From Endozoicomonas_A sp049275935 (GTDB taxonomy: Bacteria > Pseudomonadota > Gammaproteobacteria > Pseudomonadales > Endozoicomonadaceae): a stretch of 64,000 bases of DNA. Below, piece after piece: positions 27,301 through 34,816 of this stretch. The notes beneath the pieces were generated by a model. That model worked only from the letters and a program-made list of their open reading frames with translations. It ran no database searches and was not told where the DNA came from. The DNA lies in the NCBI RefSeq assembly GCF_049275935.1, contig NZ_CP184830.1, forward strand, positions 992,001 to 1,056,000, written 5' to 3'. Numbering within the stretch: the first letter of the stretch is position 1; every line of letters begins with the position of its first letter. The translations under genes and the position numbers were made by a program.

Positions 27301-28714
27301 TCAGCCCAACATTAAGTTTCCCAGTTCCAGCAGTACATTAAAGCAGATTAAGAATCTCCTGAAACGGGCTGATTCAGCACAACTGCAAACTCTGGCCAAA
27401 GCCTGTGGCATAAACCTTGAGGAACTTAAAAAGGCCCTTGAGACAAACAGCGTATTGCCAGAAACCAATCTAAGTATTTCCGAACTATTAAATAACCTTT
27501 GGAAGGAAAAAAATTTAACCGCCTTTTCCATGGGCATCTCAGTGGTTGAGTCACTGGGAACAGAAGTATTGGGCTCTTTCGAGGAGACATTTAAATGGAT
27601 ATCGGGGGCAATCATACAAATATTGTCCAACAGTGATGAAGATAAGGTCACTGAACCACTCAAGATACTCCATTCAAAATTGATTGATCAGGCCGGGGTA
27701 ACTCATGACCAATGGCTGCTTGCAATAGTATTTGTACTGGAGTGCAGTGACTTGACCAAGCCTTCAGTTCTTCAGTTTGCGCGTAAAGCCATGGCATTGA
27801 ATTGGCTGTATCCAGTGCCGTTCTCACAAAGCCATTTAGTATTGGTCCATAATTATCATGAGCTATTGGTGCGTCTGGAAGGCATTGATAAACTGAAGGT
27901 TGAGGCCGCCCGTTGTCTGAAAAAGTGGTATGAGCATTTTTTGTCCAGGGAAAAAAATAGTCAGGCGTTTCTGCTGGCTCATAAAAGACTTCGGGAGAAA
28001 GAAGGCAGTATCTTTTTCATCACTGATTCTCATGATGGTTTTTCGCCATTTCTGGAAGGTAACATTGTCAGCTCATCTATACGGACCGCCTGGACGGATC
28101 AACCCGGGGGCATTCCGAATATAGAACGAATGCTGTTGCACCAGCCTGCGTTTGTACAGTTATCCTCAGGCAAGAATAACCACCGTCCGGTGATTATCCT
28201 GGGGCAACCTGACTGTTACAGTGCAGAGCTTAATGAAATGACCGATGTCCTGTTTCAACGAAAAGTTAAGAACAGCCCTAAACTGCAGCAGTCGTTGAAA
28301 AAAATGAGACCAGAGTCCGTTGAGGTGCAGTCAGAAGACCAAAAGCTTTTGGATGATTTAAAAAACAAATGCATGAGCGCGATTCTGCAAGCCTTCACTT
28401 ATTACCTGTATCAAGTGACACACTCGAAAGGCGGTTGTTTAAATTTTTGTTGGGGCGATGCCTGCGTCATGGACTCCGATAATCAGGGCTACTACGGCGC
28501 TCATGATCCATCTTCACCTGAGACGCTGTTTGACATGATGTGTAATATTAACAGCTCTTTTTTGTTTCAGAAGTCTGTTAAGGATGCCTACTTAATGCGA
28601 GCACAAAATACCAATAATGCTCTGATACTCAAATCCTGGGATATGACAACCATTCTCGAAGAGTTTTTGAGCAGCGTGAATTTGAATTCGATTTATGAGT
28701 CATTGGATAGTTGA
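21353..28714 (+). CDS. Giant six-module AAA-like / transglutaminase-like protein, copy 4
   Basis: 2453 residues. ATG 21353 is preferred over the in-frame TTG at 21254: it has GGGAG 7 nt upstream and gives the family MDGQI start, while the TTG would place the promoter inside the gene. The leader ends PDKERTVSTVDS. The degenerate AAA-like modules contain an APGAV micro-repeat (21959-22003) and a Lys/Asp-rich insert (about 365-385). P-loop 1 (GETGTGKS) is at 947; the second site, at 1286, reads GQAGRGKD. The linker is short, with one repeat unit. The transglutaminase-like core keeps the full triad: Cys1925, His1951, Asp1968. The C-terminus ends YESLDS. The copy is more diverged from copies 1-3 than those are from each other. 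Its substrate and the role of ATP are unknown. Confidence 0.8.
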   Translation: MDGQIKVEISKTFPDTHSGVPATGANLASSSENLAICPIVTPELTRSSPPIDLPDKERTVSTVDSSLQKAPYCFDFRFVANDDEVRRLLVAQTSNEHRDVILIAHPDDLSQANLVSRFSIADDGRYTLGSGKLFESSKPLTLVMDIRKLTSDELPKFNDLLDPDNPCLYDKVSQKKRPLGEHVSLWVLAAPAQLASIGQLDEAPGAVAPGAVAPGADFWRRVNRPENTWQFDAKTGNDPSMKIDKVPPVLTELPCSERTTDDNNTVLIDCHLHSHWRQLLLGGPGVDQQGRIRHLPGRLESLRAGQRVILKGANWQDLAFEQTIRQMLAQQCFESNGKICQLPDDVQFYQMPVRNEELRSRFQSLSRSCDKEGDKEGNKKADKGPDKKHTAPGPIIINQSNIAEWLSPIAIAPEGYAAPNTCLLEQIRAGGAVTVTSPLTVALWFRLLGSLQTIRETTDLQPQLQVTHSKQQPKALGVSEKDEHPLLNVRDQSAFSAVNYQQHAQASQWINSHQETPLVIQVNDQTSFSQLFDNIYIASEQQAHFGRRQSDLQKALSAGKPVVFRGLETNPKLQQLLEPLMLGQPLLVNGQLQAYPQANVTLLWPESGNSASSVLRSMIARGKSCPEVNLWDINALKYDISRAGLPEQALHLLYEASETVPAHLCNPLPEMTEGLLSNLILAARRAQQVDRSLQLLPRHWRKAIDSVITHGTRQHPSVRDFMKVACWHLLPDKTPTEDQTASVDPDHLNDIISNTLRLNREFVEHNLWQLARAFDPAVFNGELQLSYESPFRQENNDALDRLCAMIVAHVPEREAMAHQLQVDPEAAEQYQPLAIRPARQIKRLQDALASGWQLPLPSGQTRSDAIHALASDCFHIARTTNSEAAGIERIKHQLSESLKWSGSTDRSLSALAWDLYNGEMSQKDRESRRLSRLHDRLTDSPVIFLEGETGTGKSYFSATMAKASGQASVLSLGPTDSEQTLMKRWQWQEHDDGDRSMAEQNRALMEWANTESDKDGGYVTLVLDEANLAKTGLLASLNGLWEPEPCIYVNGHPVPVSTKHRVILTGNPDHYAGRQMDPTLKEKLPRAYYPRLDQAFLRDRVVEPALVNQLQRHLSEPEINDIAHTATRSVMALWQYYPELLPEHEFTPRDLTDICSWVGWYLDRALSKGDSVSCEQVNSLIQQSFRDVLGSEISETHQDALSALEIWFAARYHPDNTLSDRVRAQNLEDIQQPFIQLTEQTRPEFDTSGSAVIELVQRLGQDLSRCQQAYHLGRKHGGRQATLVEGQAGRGKDVTLNLMIASVRQQAEQRGESMPEVFLLNACDCSWDKVCEAIRKAKVDGGIVVISEMNLIDSQHLEGELNDILAGDSHPGFHLFATINPPEYSGRKPLSPALKGRFRHLPIRQYNQTELQTIAEKVLPETTEGKFAAKKLTEQHCRLRADLQRKNLPLQPTSLDLQKVARAVMKRSDFSEKRLHQCFDQHYRLYLMAADLSLEQLPESSTLAMDEGALDPVLCHWFYQTVTRINRPWLIRQSNRNSMDEKKHEICINTHLHEKKVKTEIIRRVAQAEWRASGLPLKPDQSDDILTRALYRYWQKSWFDRQFGGSDVDANSVFPLTKEEEQTLKMPANQSYLQEADQQINSWNSNAVKWWPAFWQQISAQPDHRADDSEKYIPQAFEKQSEVLDWSTNYENQKKPVVEDYKVFNTQTPSSRMYRWRAKDIHVTPEGDIKLIEISDKHIQRVEALMPARLPGQGQEVRLTSNQTLATLKVSPANGQCALPSLTPEDYIVALRIEPDLAFTLIRDRYTGLHLLTIPEAKARQSIQVTYVVEPDKKTSAKGARPERSILFDHSCSEGMTTVLDKLFETTGEQTSEVKVLLETIKDAKNTEQRIEAIKDYCRQFSGKAAPEPGKNFFEFLVTQRQGSCRHRVPVFIAFCRYFGIPCRQIDNRIHRFAEYSGDDGQTWKSVDLGGAPVEPTKITPAFQPNIKFPSSSSTLKQIKNLLKRADSAQLQTLAKACGINLEELKKALETNSVLPETNLSISELLNNLWKEKNLTAFSMGISVVESLGTEVLGSFEETFKWISGAIIQILSNSDEDKVTEPLKILHSKLIDQAGVTHDQWLLAIVFVLECSDLTKPSVLQFARKAMALNWLYPVPFSQSHLVLVHNYHELLVRLEGIDKLKVEAARCLKKWYEHFLSREKNSQAFLLAHKRLREKEGSIFFITDSHDGFSPFLEGNIVSSSIRTAWTDQPGGIPNIERMLLHQPAFVQLSSGKNNHRPVIILGQPDCYSAELNEMTDVLFQRKVKNSPKLQQSLKKMRPESVEVQSEDQKLLDDLKNKCMSAILQAFTYYLYQVTHSKGGCLNFCWGDACVMDSDNQGYYGAHDPSSPETLFDMMCNINSSFLFQKSVKDAYLMRAQNTNNALILKSWDMTTILEEFLSSVNLNSIYESLDS
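21959..22003 (+). repeat. 15-bp tandem repeat, three units
   Basis: GCACCGGGGGCCGTC occurs at 21959 and 21974, with a third unit at 21989 that ends differently. It encodes APGAV, APGAV, APGAD. Copies 2, 3 and 5 have a single APGAD here, so this is a recent slippage expansion within copy 4. Confidence 0.9.
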
Positions 28715-28786
28715 TAAGCGTTTGACCGTGATGCGTTTTTCAAGATCATTGACTTTCCTGAATGGTTACGGGAAAGCATCCAAATG

Positions 28787-28813
28787 CAACTTTTCTCCTG
28801 TCTGAAGGTCAAA
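28787..28813 (+). promoter_or_regulatory. ECF/sigma-E-like promoter of F-box gene 1
   Basis: CAACTT (28787-28792), 16 nt, TCAAA (28809-28813), 51 nt before ATG 28865. The -35 box differs by one base from GAACTT. The intervening TCCTGTCTGAAGG matches the giant genes although the downstream protein is unrelated. Confidence 0.5.
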
Positions 28814-28864
28814 TCATTAAACAATTTCAAGACAGTCCCACGAATGAGAGCAGAAAGGTTAACT

Positions 28865-30976
28865 ATGGATGGTCTGACTGGCGGGAAGATAAACGAACCC
28901 GTTCCTGATAGCAGAAGCGCGATAGCCAACAGAGCAAAGCAAGATGCACCGTCAAACATTGCAGAGGTCTCTGATGTCATTCCCAAACTCAGTCCATCGT
29001 CAACTCCGGTCAGGATACCAGACAAGACGAGAACCGTATCCGCAACGGATTCAGCAACGGCTATGACTTGTTTCGACCGCCAGTGGGCCAGCTTGCCTCT
29101 GGAAGTGCTGGAGAAAATCGCCAGCTATTTAGCCATCGAAGATATCAATCATTTCGGGCAAACATCGCCGACAATGGGCGATCGCCTGAGGTCATGCGGT
29201 CTGGAAGAGGTTCATCACTTCCTCTCCTTGACCAGACAAAGGCAGACTGAGTGCCGGGCAATCATTCAGTCCAGTCATTTACTCCTTGAGTACCTCAGGA
29301 CATTGTCCATATTTTCTGTTTGTCATTTCCCTGCGCAACAGGGCCCGGCCTTTTACTCCTTTTATGCCAGCCATTTGCGCCAGCAGATTCTTGACGGGGT
29401 CACACTGACCCTTATACCCACTGACAGCATAAATATTCATAGCCTTAAACATCATCTGCGTGATCATATTCCCATCATCATTGAGAAAAAGGCGGAGAAC
29501 TACAGCGATATTCTGGCCCTGGACCCTGATGGCCATTGGGTCAGGGAAGCCGAAATCAAACACGACGACCATGTCAGTTATGGGCATCAGCAGACCGACC
29601 ATATTTTATTTGTCCGGCAACCCTTTCCACGAACTCTTATACGATCTGGACCTTTAAGCTACCAATGCAACGGCAAAGAGCATTGTCTGTCCGTTTATGA
29701 ACGCAAGAACGATACGTGGGTTGAGCAACAACTGACAACGGGTGAGGTTTTTCCTAAATGTAAGTATCAGGATATCGATATCATGCACCTGTCACCTGAT
29801 GCCAGGACACTGGTCTGTATTAACCAGTGGCGAGCTGTAGCTATTCTGGGTCGGGGTGCAGATGGACAGTGGATCAATAAAGGCAACATTAATACACGTC
29901 TTTCTCATGGGCTATTCAGTGCCGACAGCAATCATCTTGTGCTTTATGGTAATAACTCACGCATCAGGCTGATGAGCAAGGCAGACGATGGATCCTGGTC
30001 AAACACGGGTCACATTACTGTTAAAGATCCTGCTGATGATCTGAAAGAAATGCCCAGTGGCGAAAATGTGAGCGATTTTGAGTTTGATCTTCATGTGGTA
30101 TTCAGTCCGGATAACCGCCATTTTGCCACATGGTTTGAGGATGCCGGCAATGATTCCCATCACGGTGATATTGAACGGGATTATTTCTTTGTCGTCATTT
30201 TTGCCTCTGACCCTCAAGGGCAGTGGCGTGAAAAACAGAGAATCATTGAATACTGTGACCAGCCAACCCGATATTTCCAGCTTAAACCTGAATTTAGCCC
30301 CGATGGTCGGCTTCTGATTATCACCACCGAGGAAAGTATTGATATCTGGGAATTAACTGACGACCAGTGGCAGCAATCTAAACGGGAGGAGCCCGAAGAC
30401 GGCGGTGGTGAAATTCAATTTTCTGTGGACCCTTGTGAATTCATCAGAAAAAGCGAGCAAAGCTTAACGATCTGGCGCAAGGCAGCGTCCGGAATCTGGG
30501 GCGAGACACAAACATTTTCGGCTGAGTCCCTTTTAGTAACCAGTCCCAGCGGTGAAACCATTGTTTGTAACGATCCTGCCGGACACACTGATCTCTATCA
30601 ACGTCAGCCTTTTGCTGAATCTTTCGATCAGCCATTCGGTGAACCCGCCGCCGTTCAGTGGGTCAATCAACGCATCGGGTTCTCTATCGTAAAAGCAGAT
30701 TTCAATCAGGAAGGTTGCCTTCTGGCTGTGGTTCCCAAGACGGATACGCGCAGCCTGATTCTGTTCGGGTTGACGGCAGACGGGAACTGGCTGGAAAGGG
30801 CCCGTTTGCAAACAGAAGGCAGGATTAAGAAATTTTGTTTCAGCCCGTGCAGCCGCTCCATTCAAGTCACCAGTTTGCGCCCTGACAGCTGTGCCAGAAG
30901 GCGAGAGTTTTATTCGCTCTGGCAGATCATGCCCGATGAACTGGCTTTCGCAGGGCGGGATGACTTTTCAGACTAG
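28865..30976 (+). CDS. F-box / beta-propeller protein 1
   Basis: 703 residues from ATG 28865; an upstream in-frame ATG at 28784 lies within the promoter. Residues 1-62 are the same kind of polar leader as in the giant proteins (MDG start, PDKTRTVSATDS, Arg56-Ser63). An F-box follows at about 77-115, beginning LPLEVLEKIASYL. From about 220 to 690 there are repeated beta-strand units with DGxW and SPDGR/SPDNRH turns (for example FSPDGRLLIITTEESIDIW), consistent with a WD40-like propeller. In eukaryotes, F-box proteins link SKP1-cullin ubiquitin ligases to substrates, and bacterial effectors of intracellular pathogens use the same trick. Such a host-directed role is inferred. It ends DDFSD. F-box genes 2 and 3 are close paralogues. 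Confidence 0.8.
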   Translation: MDGLTGGKINEPVPDSRSAIANRAKQDAPSNIAEVSDVIPKLSPSSTPVRIPDKTRTVSATDSATAMTCFDRQWASLPLEVLEKIASYLAIEDINHFGQTSPTMGDRLRSCGLEEVHHFLSLTRQRQTECRAIIQSSHLLLEYLRTLSIFSVCHFPAQQGPAFYSFYASHLRQQILDGVTLTLIPTDSINIHSLKHHLRDHIPIIIEKKAENYSDILALDPDGHWVREAEIKHDDHVSYGHQQTDHILFVRQPFPRTLIRSGPLSYQCNGKEHCLSVYERKNDTWVEQQLTTGEVFPKCKYQDIDIMHLSPDARTLVCINQWRAVAILGRGADGQWINKGNINTRLSHGLFSADSNHLVLYGNNSRIRLMSKADDGSWSNTGHITVKDPADDLKEMPSGENVSDFEFDLHVVFSPDNRHFATWFEDAGNDSHHGDIERDYFFVVIFASDPQGQWREKQRIIEYCDQPTRYFQLKPEFSPDGRLLIITTEESIDIWELTDDQWQQSKREEPEDGGGEIQFSVDPCEFIRKSEQSLTIWRKAASGIWGETQTFSAESLLVTSPSGETIVCNDPAGHTDLYQRQPFAESFDQPFGEPAAVQWVNQRIGFSIVKADFNQEGCLLAVVPKTDTRSLILFGLTADGNWLERARLQTEGRIKKFCFSPCSRSIQVTSLRPDSCARRREFYSLWQIMPDELAFAGRDDFSD

Positions 30977-30996
30977 GCTTTGGTGCCAAAGTCTAT

Positions 30997-31024
30997 GGAA
31001 CTTTTCTCCTTTCTGAAGGTCATA
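30997..31024 (+). promoter_or_regulatory. ECF/sigma-E-like promoter of F-box gene 2
   Basis: GGAACTT (30997-31003), 16 nt, TCATA (31020-31024), 51 nt before ATG 31076. The small inverted repeat CTTTGG-TG-CCAAAG (30978-30991) lies just upstream. Confidence 0.55.
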
Positions 31025-31075
31025 CCACCAGACAATTTCAATGCAGTCCTTTAGATGACAGGAGAGAAGTTTACG

Positions 31076-33208
31076 ATGGATGGCCGGATTAATGAGAAAA
31101 GCAACACTCCCTTTCCAGACAGTGAGCCACCAGCCAACAGAGCAAAGCAAGATGCACCGTCAAACATTGCAGAGGTCTCTGATGCCATTCCCAAACTCAG
31201 TCCATCGTCAACTCCAGTCAGGATGCCGGACAAGACGAGAACCGTATCCGCAGCGGATTCAGCAACGGCTATGACTTGTTTCGACCGCCAGTGGGCCAGC
31301 TTGCCTCTGGAAGTGCTCGAGAAAATCGCCAGCTATTTAGCCATCGAAGATATCAATCATTTCGGGCAAACATCGCCGACAATGGGCGATCGCCTGAGGT
31401 CATGCGGTCTGGAAGAGGTCCATCACTTCCTCTCCCTGACCAGGCAAAGGCAGACTCAGTGCCGGGCAATCATTCAGTCCAGTCATTTGCTCCTTGAGTA
31501 TCTCAGAACATTGCCTATATTTTCTGATCGCCGCTTCCCTGCACAACTGGGCCCGGCCTTTTACGCCTGTTATGCCAGCCATTTGCGCCAGCAGATTCTT
31601 GATGGGGTCGCATTGACTCTTATACCTGGTGGCAGTTTAAATGTTCATAAATATCGTCATCATCTGCGTGATTATATTCCCATTATCATTGAGGAAAAGG
31701 CGCAGAACTTCAGTGATATTCTGGCTCCGGACCCTGATGGTCACTGGGTCAGGAAAGCTGAGATCAAACACGAAAAACTGGTCAGTTATGGCGATCAGCA
31801 GGCCGACTATATTTTATTTGTCCCGCAACCCGTTACACCAGCCCCTGAGCGAACGGAACCTCTTAGCCAAAAATACAGTGGCAAAGAGCACTTTCTGTCT
31901 GTTTATGAATGCAACAACGATTCCTGGGTTGAGCAACAACTGACATCGGATGAGGTTTTTCCTGAATGTAAGAATAAGCGCATCTCTAAAATGCTACTGT
32001 CACCTGATGCCAGGTCACTGGTCTGTACCAAATGGGGGCACACCGTTGCTATTCTCGGTCAGGATGCCGATGGGCGGTGGGTCAATAAAGGCAACATTAA
32101 TGCACACCGTAATCGTTACCAGCTATTCAGTGCCGACAGCAATCATCTTGTGATTTATAGTGGCTCATACATGACGTTGATGAGTCGGGCAGAGGATGGA
32201 TCCTGGTCACAAACGGGTGACATTTTTGTTACAGATCCTGCTGATAATCTGAAACAAACGCCCAGTGGCGAAAAATTGAGCAACTTTGAGATTGATTTTG
32301 ATGTGGTATTCAGTCCGGATAACCGTCATTTTGTCGTATGGTTTGAAGATGCCGATGAAGACTCCGGTGAGTTTGATATTGAGCGGGATTATTTCTTTGT
32401 CGTCATTTTTGCCTGTGACCCGCAAGGGCAGTGGCGTGAAAAACAGAGAATCATTGAATTCTGTCATCATCCAACCCGGTATTTCGATCTTAAACCTGAA
32501 TTTAGCCCCGATGGTCGTCTTCTGATTATCACCACCGAGAACAGTATTGATATCTGGGAATTGACTGACGACAAATGGCAGCGATCTGAACGGGAGAAGC
32601 TCCGGTGTGGCGGCGGTAAGATTTATTTTTCTGTGGACCCTTGTGAATTCATCAGAAAAAGCAGGCACGGCGTAGCAATCTGGCGCAAGGCAGCGTCCGG
32701 AATCTGGGGCAAGACACAAACATTTCCGGCTGAATCCCTGGTAATAGCCAGTCCCAGCGGTGAAACCATTGTTTGTAACGATCCTGCCGGACATACTGAT
32801 CTCTATCAACGTCAGCCTTTTGCTGAATCTTTCGGTCAGCCATTCGTTGAACCCGCCGCCGTTGAATGGGTCAATCAACGCATCGGTTTTTCTATCATGA
32901 AAGCAGGTTTCAACCAGGAAGGTTGCCTTCTGGCTGTGGTTCCTAAAACAGCTGAGCACAGCCTGATTCTGTTCGGATTGACGGCAGACGGGAGCTGGCT
33001 GGAAAGAGCCCGTTTGCCGACAGAAGGCAGGATTAAGAAATTTTGTTTCAGCCCCTGCAGCCGCAATCTCCAGGTCACCAGTTTACGCCCTGCTTCTGGC
33101 GGTGTTAGAGCGCAAGAAGTTTTTTCGCTCTGGCAGATCAGACCCAATGCAATGGCTTTCGGCTTCTCTTTAATAGTTACTCCAATCAATGGAAGTGATA
33201 TTGAATAG
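31076..33208 (+). CDS. F-box / beta-propeller protein 2 (rewritten C-terminus)
   Basis: 710 residues from ATG 31076, which has AGGAGAGAAG just upstream; the in-frame ATG at 31055 overlaps this ribosome site region. Leader (MDGRI to RTVSAADS), F-box (LPLEVLEKIASYL) and propeller units match F-box protein 1 closely; the first 130 residues after the leader are almost the same in DNA. Similarity stops near 33160: the usual end, about PDELAFAGRDDFSD, is replaced by PNAMAFGFSLIVTPINGSDIE. The new tail overlaps, on the opposite strand, the last 39 bp of the nuclease-like gene that begins the inserted block. The last propeller strand should be intact, so function may be preserved. A ubiquitin-ligase adaptor role in a host is inferred from the F-box. 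Confidence 0.8.
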   Translation: MDGRINEKSNTPFPDSEPPANRAKQDAPSNIAEVSDAIPKLSPSSTPVRMPDKTRTVSAADSATAMTCFDRQWASLPLEVLEKIASYLAIEDINHFGQTSPTMGDRLRSCGLEEVHHFLSLTRQRQTQCRAIIQSSHLLLEYLRTLPIFSDRRFPAQLGPAFYACYASHLRQQILDGVALTLIPGGSLNVHKYRHHLRDYIPIIIEEKAQNFSDILAPDPDGHWVRKAEIKHEKLVSYGDQQADYILFVPQPVTPAPERTEPLSQKYSGKEHFLSVYECNNDSWVEQQLTSDEVFPECKNKRISKMLLSPDARSLVCTKWGHTVAILGQDADGRWVNKGNINAHRNRYQLFSADSNHLVIYSGSYMTLMSRAEDGSWSQTGDIFVTDPADNLKQTPSGEKLSNFEIDFDVVFSPDNRHFVVWFEDADEDSGEFDIERDYFFVVIFACDPQGQWREKQRIIEFCHHPTRYFDLKPEFSPDGRLLIITTENSIDIWELTDDKWQRSEREKLRCGGGKIYFSVDPCEFIRKSRHGVAIWRKAASGIWGKTQTFPAESLVIASPSGETIVCNDPAGHTDLYQRQPFAESFGQPFVEPAAVEWVNQRIGFSIMKAGFNQEGCLLAVVPKTAEHSLILFGLTADGSWLERARLPTEGRIKKFCFSPCSRNLQVTSLRPASGGVRAQEVFSLWQIRPNAMAFGFSLIVTPINGSDIE

Positions 33209-33631
33209 AGGCGGGATATTATTAGCTGCTTGTAAAAATAATTCACTTTTAGTAAAAACATCTACCAAAGTAAGAAGGTATATCTTCTCCCTTTGCAAGT
33301 CATCGTGCATATCTAACCTGGAATAAAAAGTATCTTTGAAACCAATACCAGATAACATGATACTCCATTCTGCTTTATGAGCTTTTATATCTGAGTAGTA
33401 TTTCCTTGCTTCATCTTTATCTAAGGGTGTGCGACTCATTTTAGATTGAAAATGGCAAAATAATCCATTATGTAAAAACTCACCATCTATGCCATCATCA
33501 GGCCCAAGAGGGCCAGGTGTGAACCCCAGCCGGTAGGCAAACCTACGACCAATTTCTTGTTTGCCTCTACTATCTAATGAAACGATTGAGTCAGCTAAAT
33601 TAATTGCTTGAGCCTTGTTGAGAGTAATCAT
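33170..33631 (-). CDS. Mrr-like PD-(D/E)xK nuclease candidate
   Basis: 153 residues. The pattern GRRFAYRLGF, then DDGIDGEF (residues 45-52), then FQSK (61-64) fits the restriction-endonuclease-like core: acidic Asp46/Asp49 with a glycine turn, and Gln62-x-Lys64 on the next strand, as in Mrr-type GGIDG...QxK nucleases. The rest (SGIGFKDTFYSRL, LLTLVDVF) fits the following strands and helices. Only the catalytic domain is present, with no DNA-recognition domain. It is the second gene of a pair: its ATG overlaps the stop of the upstream gene by 4 bp. Its 3' end overlaps F-box gene 2. It could be a defence nuclease, a toxin or an orphan; the family call is by motif only. AT-rich compared with the flanking genes, consistent with transfer. 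Confidence 0.55.
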   Translation of the reverse strand: MITLNKAQAINLADSIVSLDSRGKQEIGRRFAYRLGFTPGPLGPDDGIDGEFLHNGLFCHFQSKMSRTPLDKDEARKYYSDIKAHKAEWSIMLSGIGFKDTFYSRLDMHDDLQREKIYLLTLVDVFTKSELFLQAANNIPPLFNITSIDWSNY

Positions 33632-33987
33632 AACAAACTTTGGCTCATTTTGATTAAGCCGAAAACAGTTATAAGTTCATTCATATATTCTGGATGTTTT
33701 TCCAATTCAGTTTCTGATTCAGTTGACACATTAAAGTCGATTTCTACTCCTTCCATTGATGATGGAAATTCGGTTTCATCAAAGTCATCTTTGGAACAAG
33801 AGTATGCCCCATAGTTGGCAAGAGTATTAAAAAACACATGTTTTGAAAAATGCAAAGCAGCTTGTAATTTTTTTGCCATTTCTATCTGCTGCTCAGTCAA
33901 TTTTATTTTAATGACGCTCTCATTATTATCAACTAAATCATCTATATCTGAGAGAGCCTCGTCTACAAATTTGCTATTGTTGCTCAT
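33628..33987 (-). CDS. Hypothetical acidic protein, partner of the nuclease-like gene
   Basis: 119 residues, not recognised. It is acidic, with a central helical, more basic stretch (IKIKLTEQQIEMAKKLQAAL) that could be a protein- or DNA-contact helix, and an acidic second half. TAGGAG lies 7 nt upstream of the ATG, so the start is well supported. The 4-bp overlap with the nuclease-like gene (ATGA type) implies translational coupling, as in antitoxin-toxin, immunity or nuclease-adaptor pairs. Which of these applies cannot be told from sequence. Confidence 0.6.
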   Translation of the reverse strand: MSNNSKFVDEALSDIDDLVDNNESVIKIKLTEQQIEMAKKLQAALHFSKHVFFNTLANYGAYSCSKDDFDETEFPSSMEGVEIDFNVSTESETELEKHPEYMNELITVFGLIKMSQSLL

Positions 33988-34022
33988 TGGTGCGCTCCTA
34001 TATGCTATTGACAGCTTCCTGC

Positions 34023-34062
34023 AGGATGTCCTTTATGTACTCAGGATGCCCTTTATGTACTC
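34023..34062. repeat. 20-bp direct tandem repeat
   Basis: Two units of AGGATGTCCTTTATGTACTC, the second with one change (GCCC for GTCC). They lie 36 bp upstream of the nuclease pair's first start codon and could be a regulatory repeat or a slippage duplication. Confidence 0.8.
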
Positions 34063-34093
34063 ACAACCGGGATACTCCCAAACGAACTTGCCA

Positions 34094-34321
34094 TTAAGTA
34101 AGGGCTTTTTCGAAATTCTCAGGATCATAATTAATTGGACGAGAAACAGTAATTTTCAATCCAGAATGACTTTCATAGCAACTATCTACTGCATCTTGGA
34201 TTCGACCTTTATCTTCTCCCATAGGAACAATCAAAACTGGGAAAATATAACCAGTATGATTGTTCATTGAAACTATTAGGGCAAGTGTATCTTTCAGTCT
34301 TCCAATAGCTAGTGCAGCCAA
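34094..34321 (-). pseudogene. Truncated hypothetical ORF abutting a MITE-like element
   Basis: An open frame of about 75 codons lacking a convincing start: the first possible codon is a TTG inside the inverted-repeat arm of the element at 34309-34602. The reading includes LIVSMNNHTGYIFPVLIVPM and ends NFEKALT. The family is not recognised. Most simply it is the 3' end of a gene cut by the element; it could also be a short third member of the nuclease operon. Confidence 0.3.
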
Positions 34322-34602
34322 GCCTTGATATCCATACAGGCCACTCGTTCCGATACTCTGAGGTCGTCATTCCCGCGAAGGCGGGAATCCAGCGCCAACA
34401 GCGGGTCTCTGCCTTCTCGCGGATGAAAAGGCCAGGGGGACACCGGGCAGTATGGTTCTGGTGATGAGTCTGTGTGGATTCCCGCCTTCGCGGGAATGAC
34501 GGGAGTGAGGCCGGAAATGACGGGAGGGGAACGGGTTTTGCGACACCCTCTGTTGCGTGGGAACGAGGGGTGTATGGATATCAGAGCTTAGCTGCACTAG
34601 TG
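34309..34602. mobile_element. MITE-like element with nested inverted repeats
   Basis: Outer arms 34309-34353 and 34556-34600 are imperfect inverted repeats (both read CTAGTGCAGC and GATATCCATAC inward). Inside them, a perfect 25-bp inverted pair (34366-34390 and 34476-34500) contains TTCCCGCGAAGGCGGGAA, a sequence class common as dispersed palindromes in proteobacteria. No transposase is encoded. The element separates the truncated ORF from the IS66 scrap. Confidence 0.6.
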
Positions 34603-34651
34603 CTTGCTTATCTCGGTCAGGCTCCTGGTGACAACTGGTCAGGGTTCTCGA

Positions 34652-34816
34652 TCAGGCGCTTTTCAGATTTTCACCAGACAGCTGTTGTTTAAACCAGGCC
34701 AGCTGGTGTTCAAGGGCGGCGAGCTTCTGGTCCCGTTTCACCAACAGCGCCTGCATCTGCTGAAGCAGTTGCAGGGATAGCGTCCGAACAGATTTATTTT
34801 TCCTGACCGTGGCCGT
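34652..34816 (-). pseudogene. IS66-type transposase fragment
   Basis: The open frame reads LQQMQALLVKRDQKLAALEH, followed by QLAWFKQQLSG, then a stop. This matches the coiled-coil N-terminus of IS66-family TnpC proteins (typical form: L.ALLA.RD..I..LE..LAWLKRQLFG). No start codon, no catalytic domain and no partner genes are present, so it is a scrap. It overlaps the last codons of the secreted enzyme gene. Confidence 0.6.

Noticed and set aside
30978..30991. CTTTGG-TG-CCAAAG hairpin after F-box gene 1 as a terminator
   Set aside because: The loop is only 2 nt and no T-run follows; it lies immediately before the next promoter, so it could as well be a regulatory site or chance.
34474..34692. 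Plus-strand frame of 72 codons
   Set aside because: It reads through the palindromes and arm of the MITE-like element into the antisense of the IS66 scrap.
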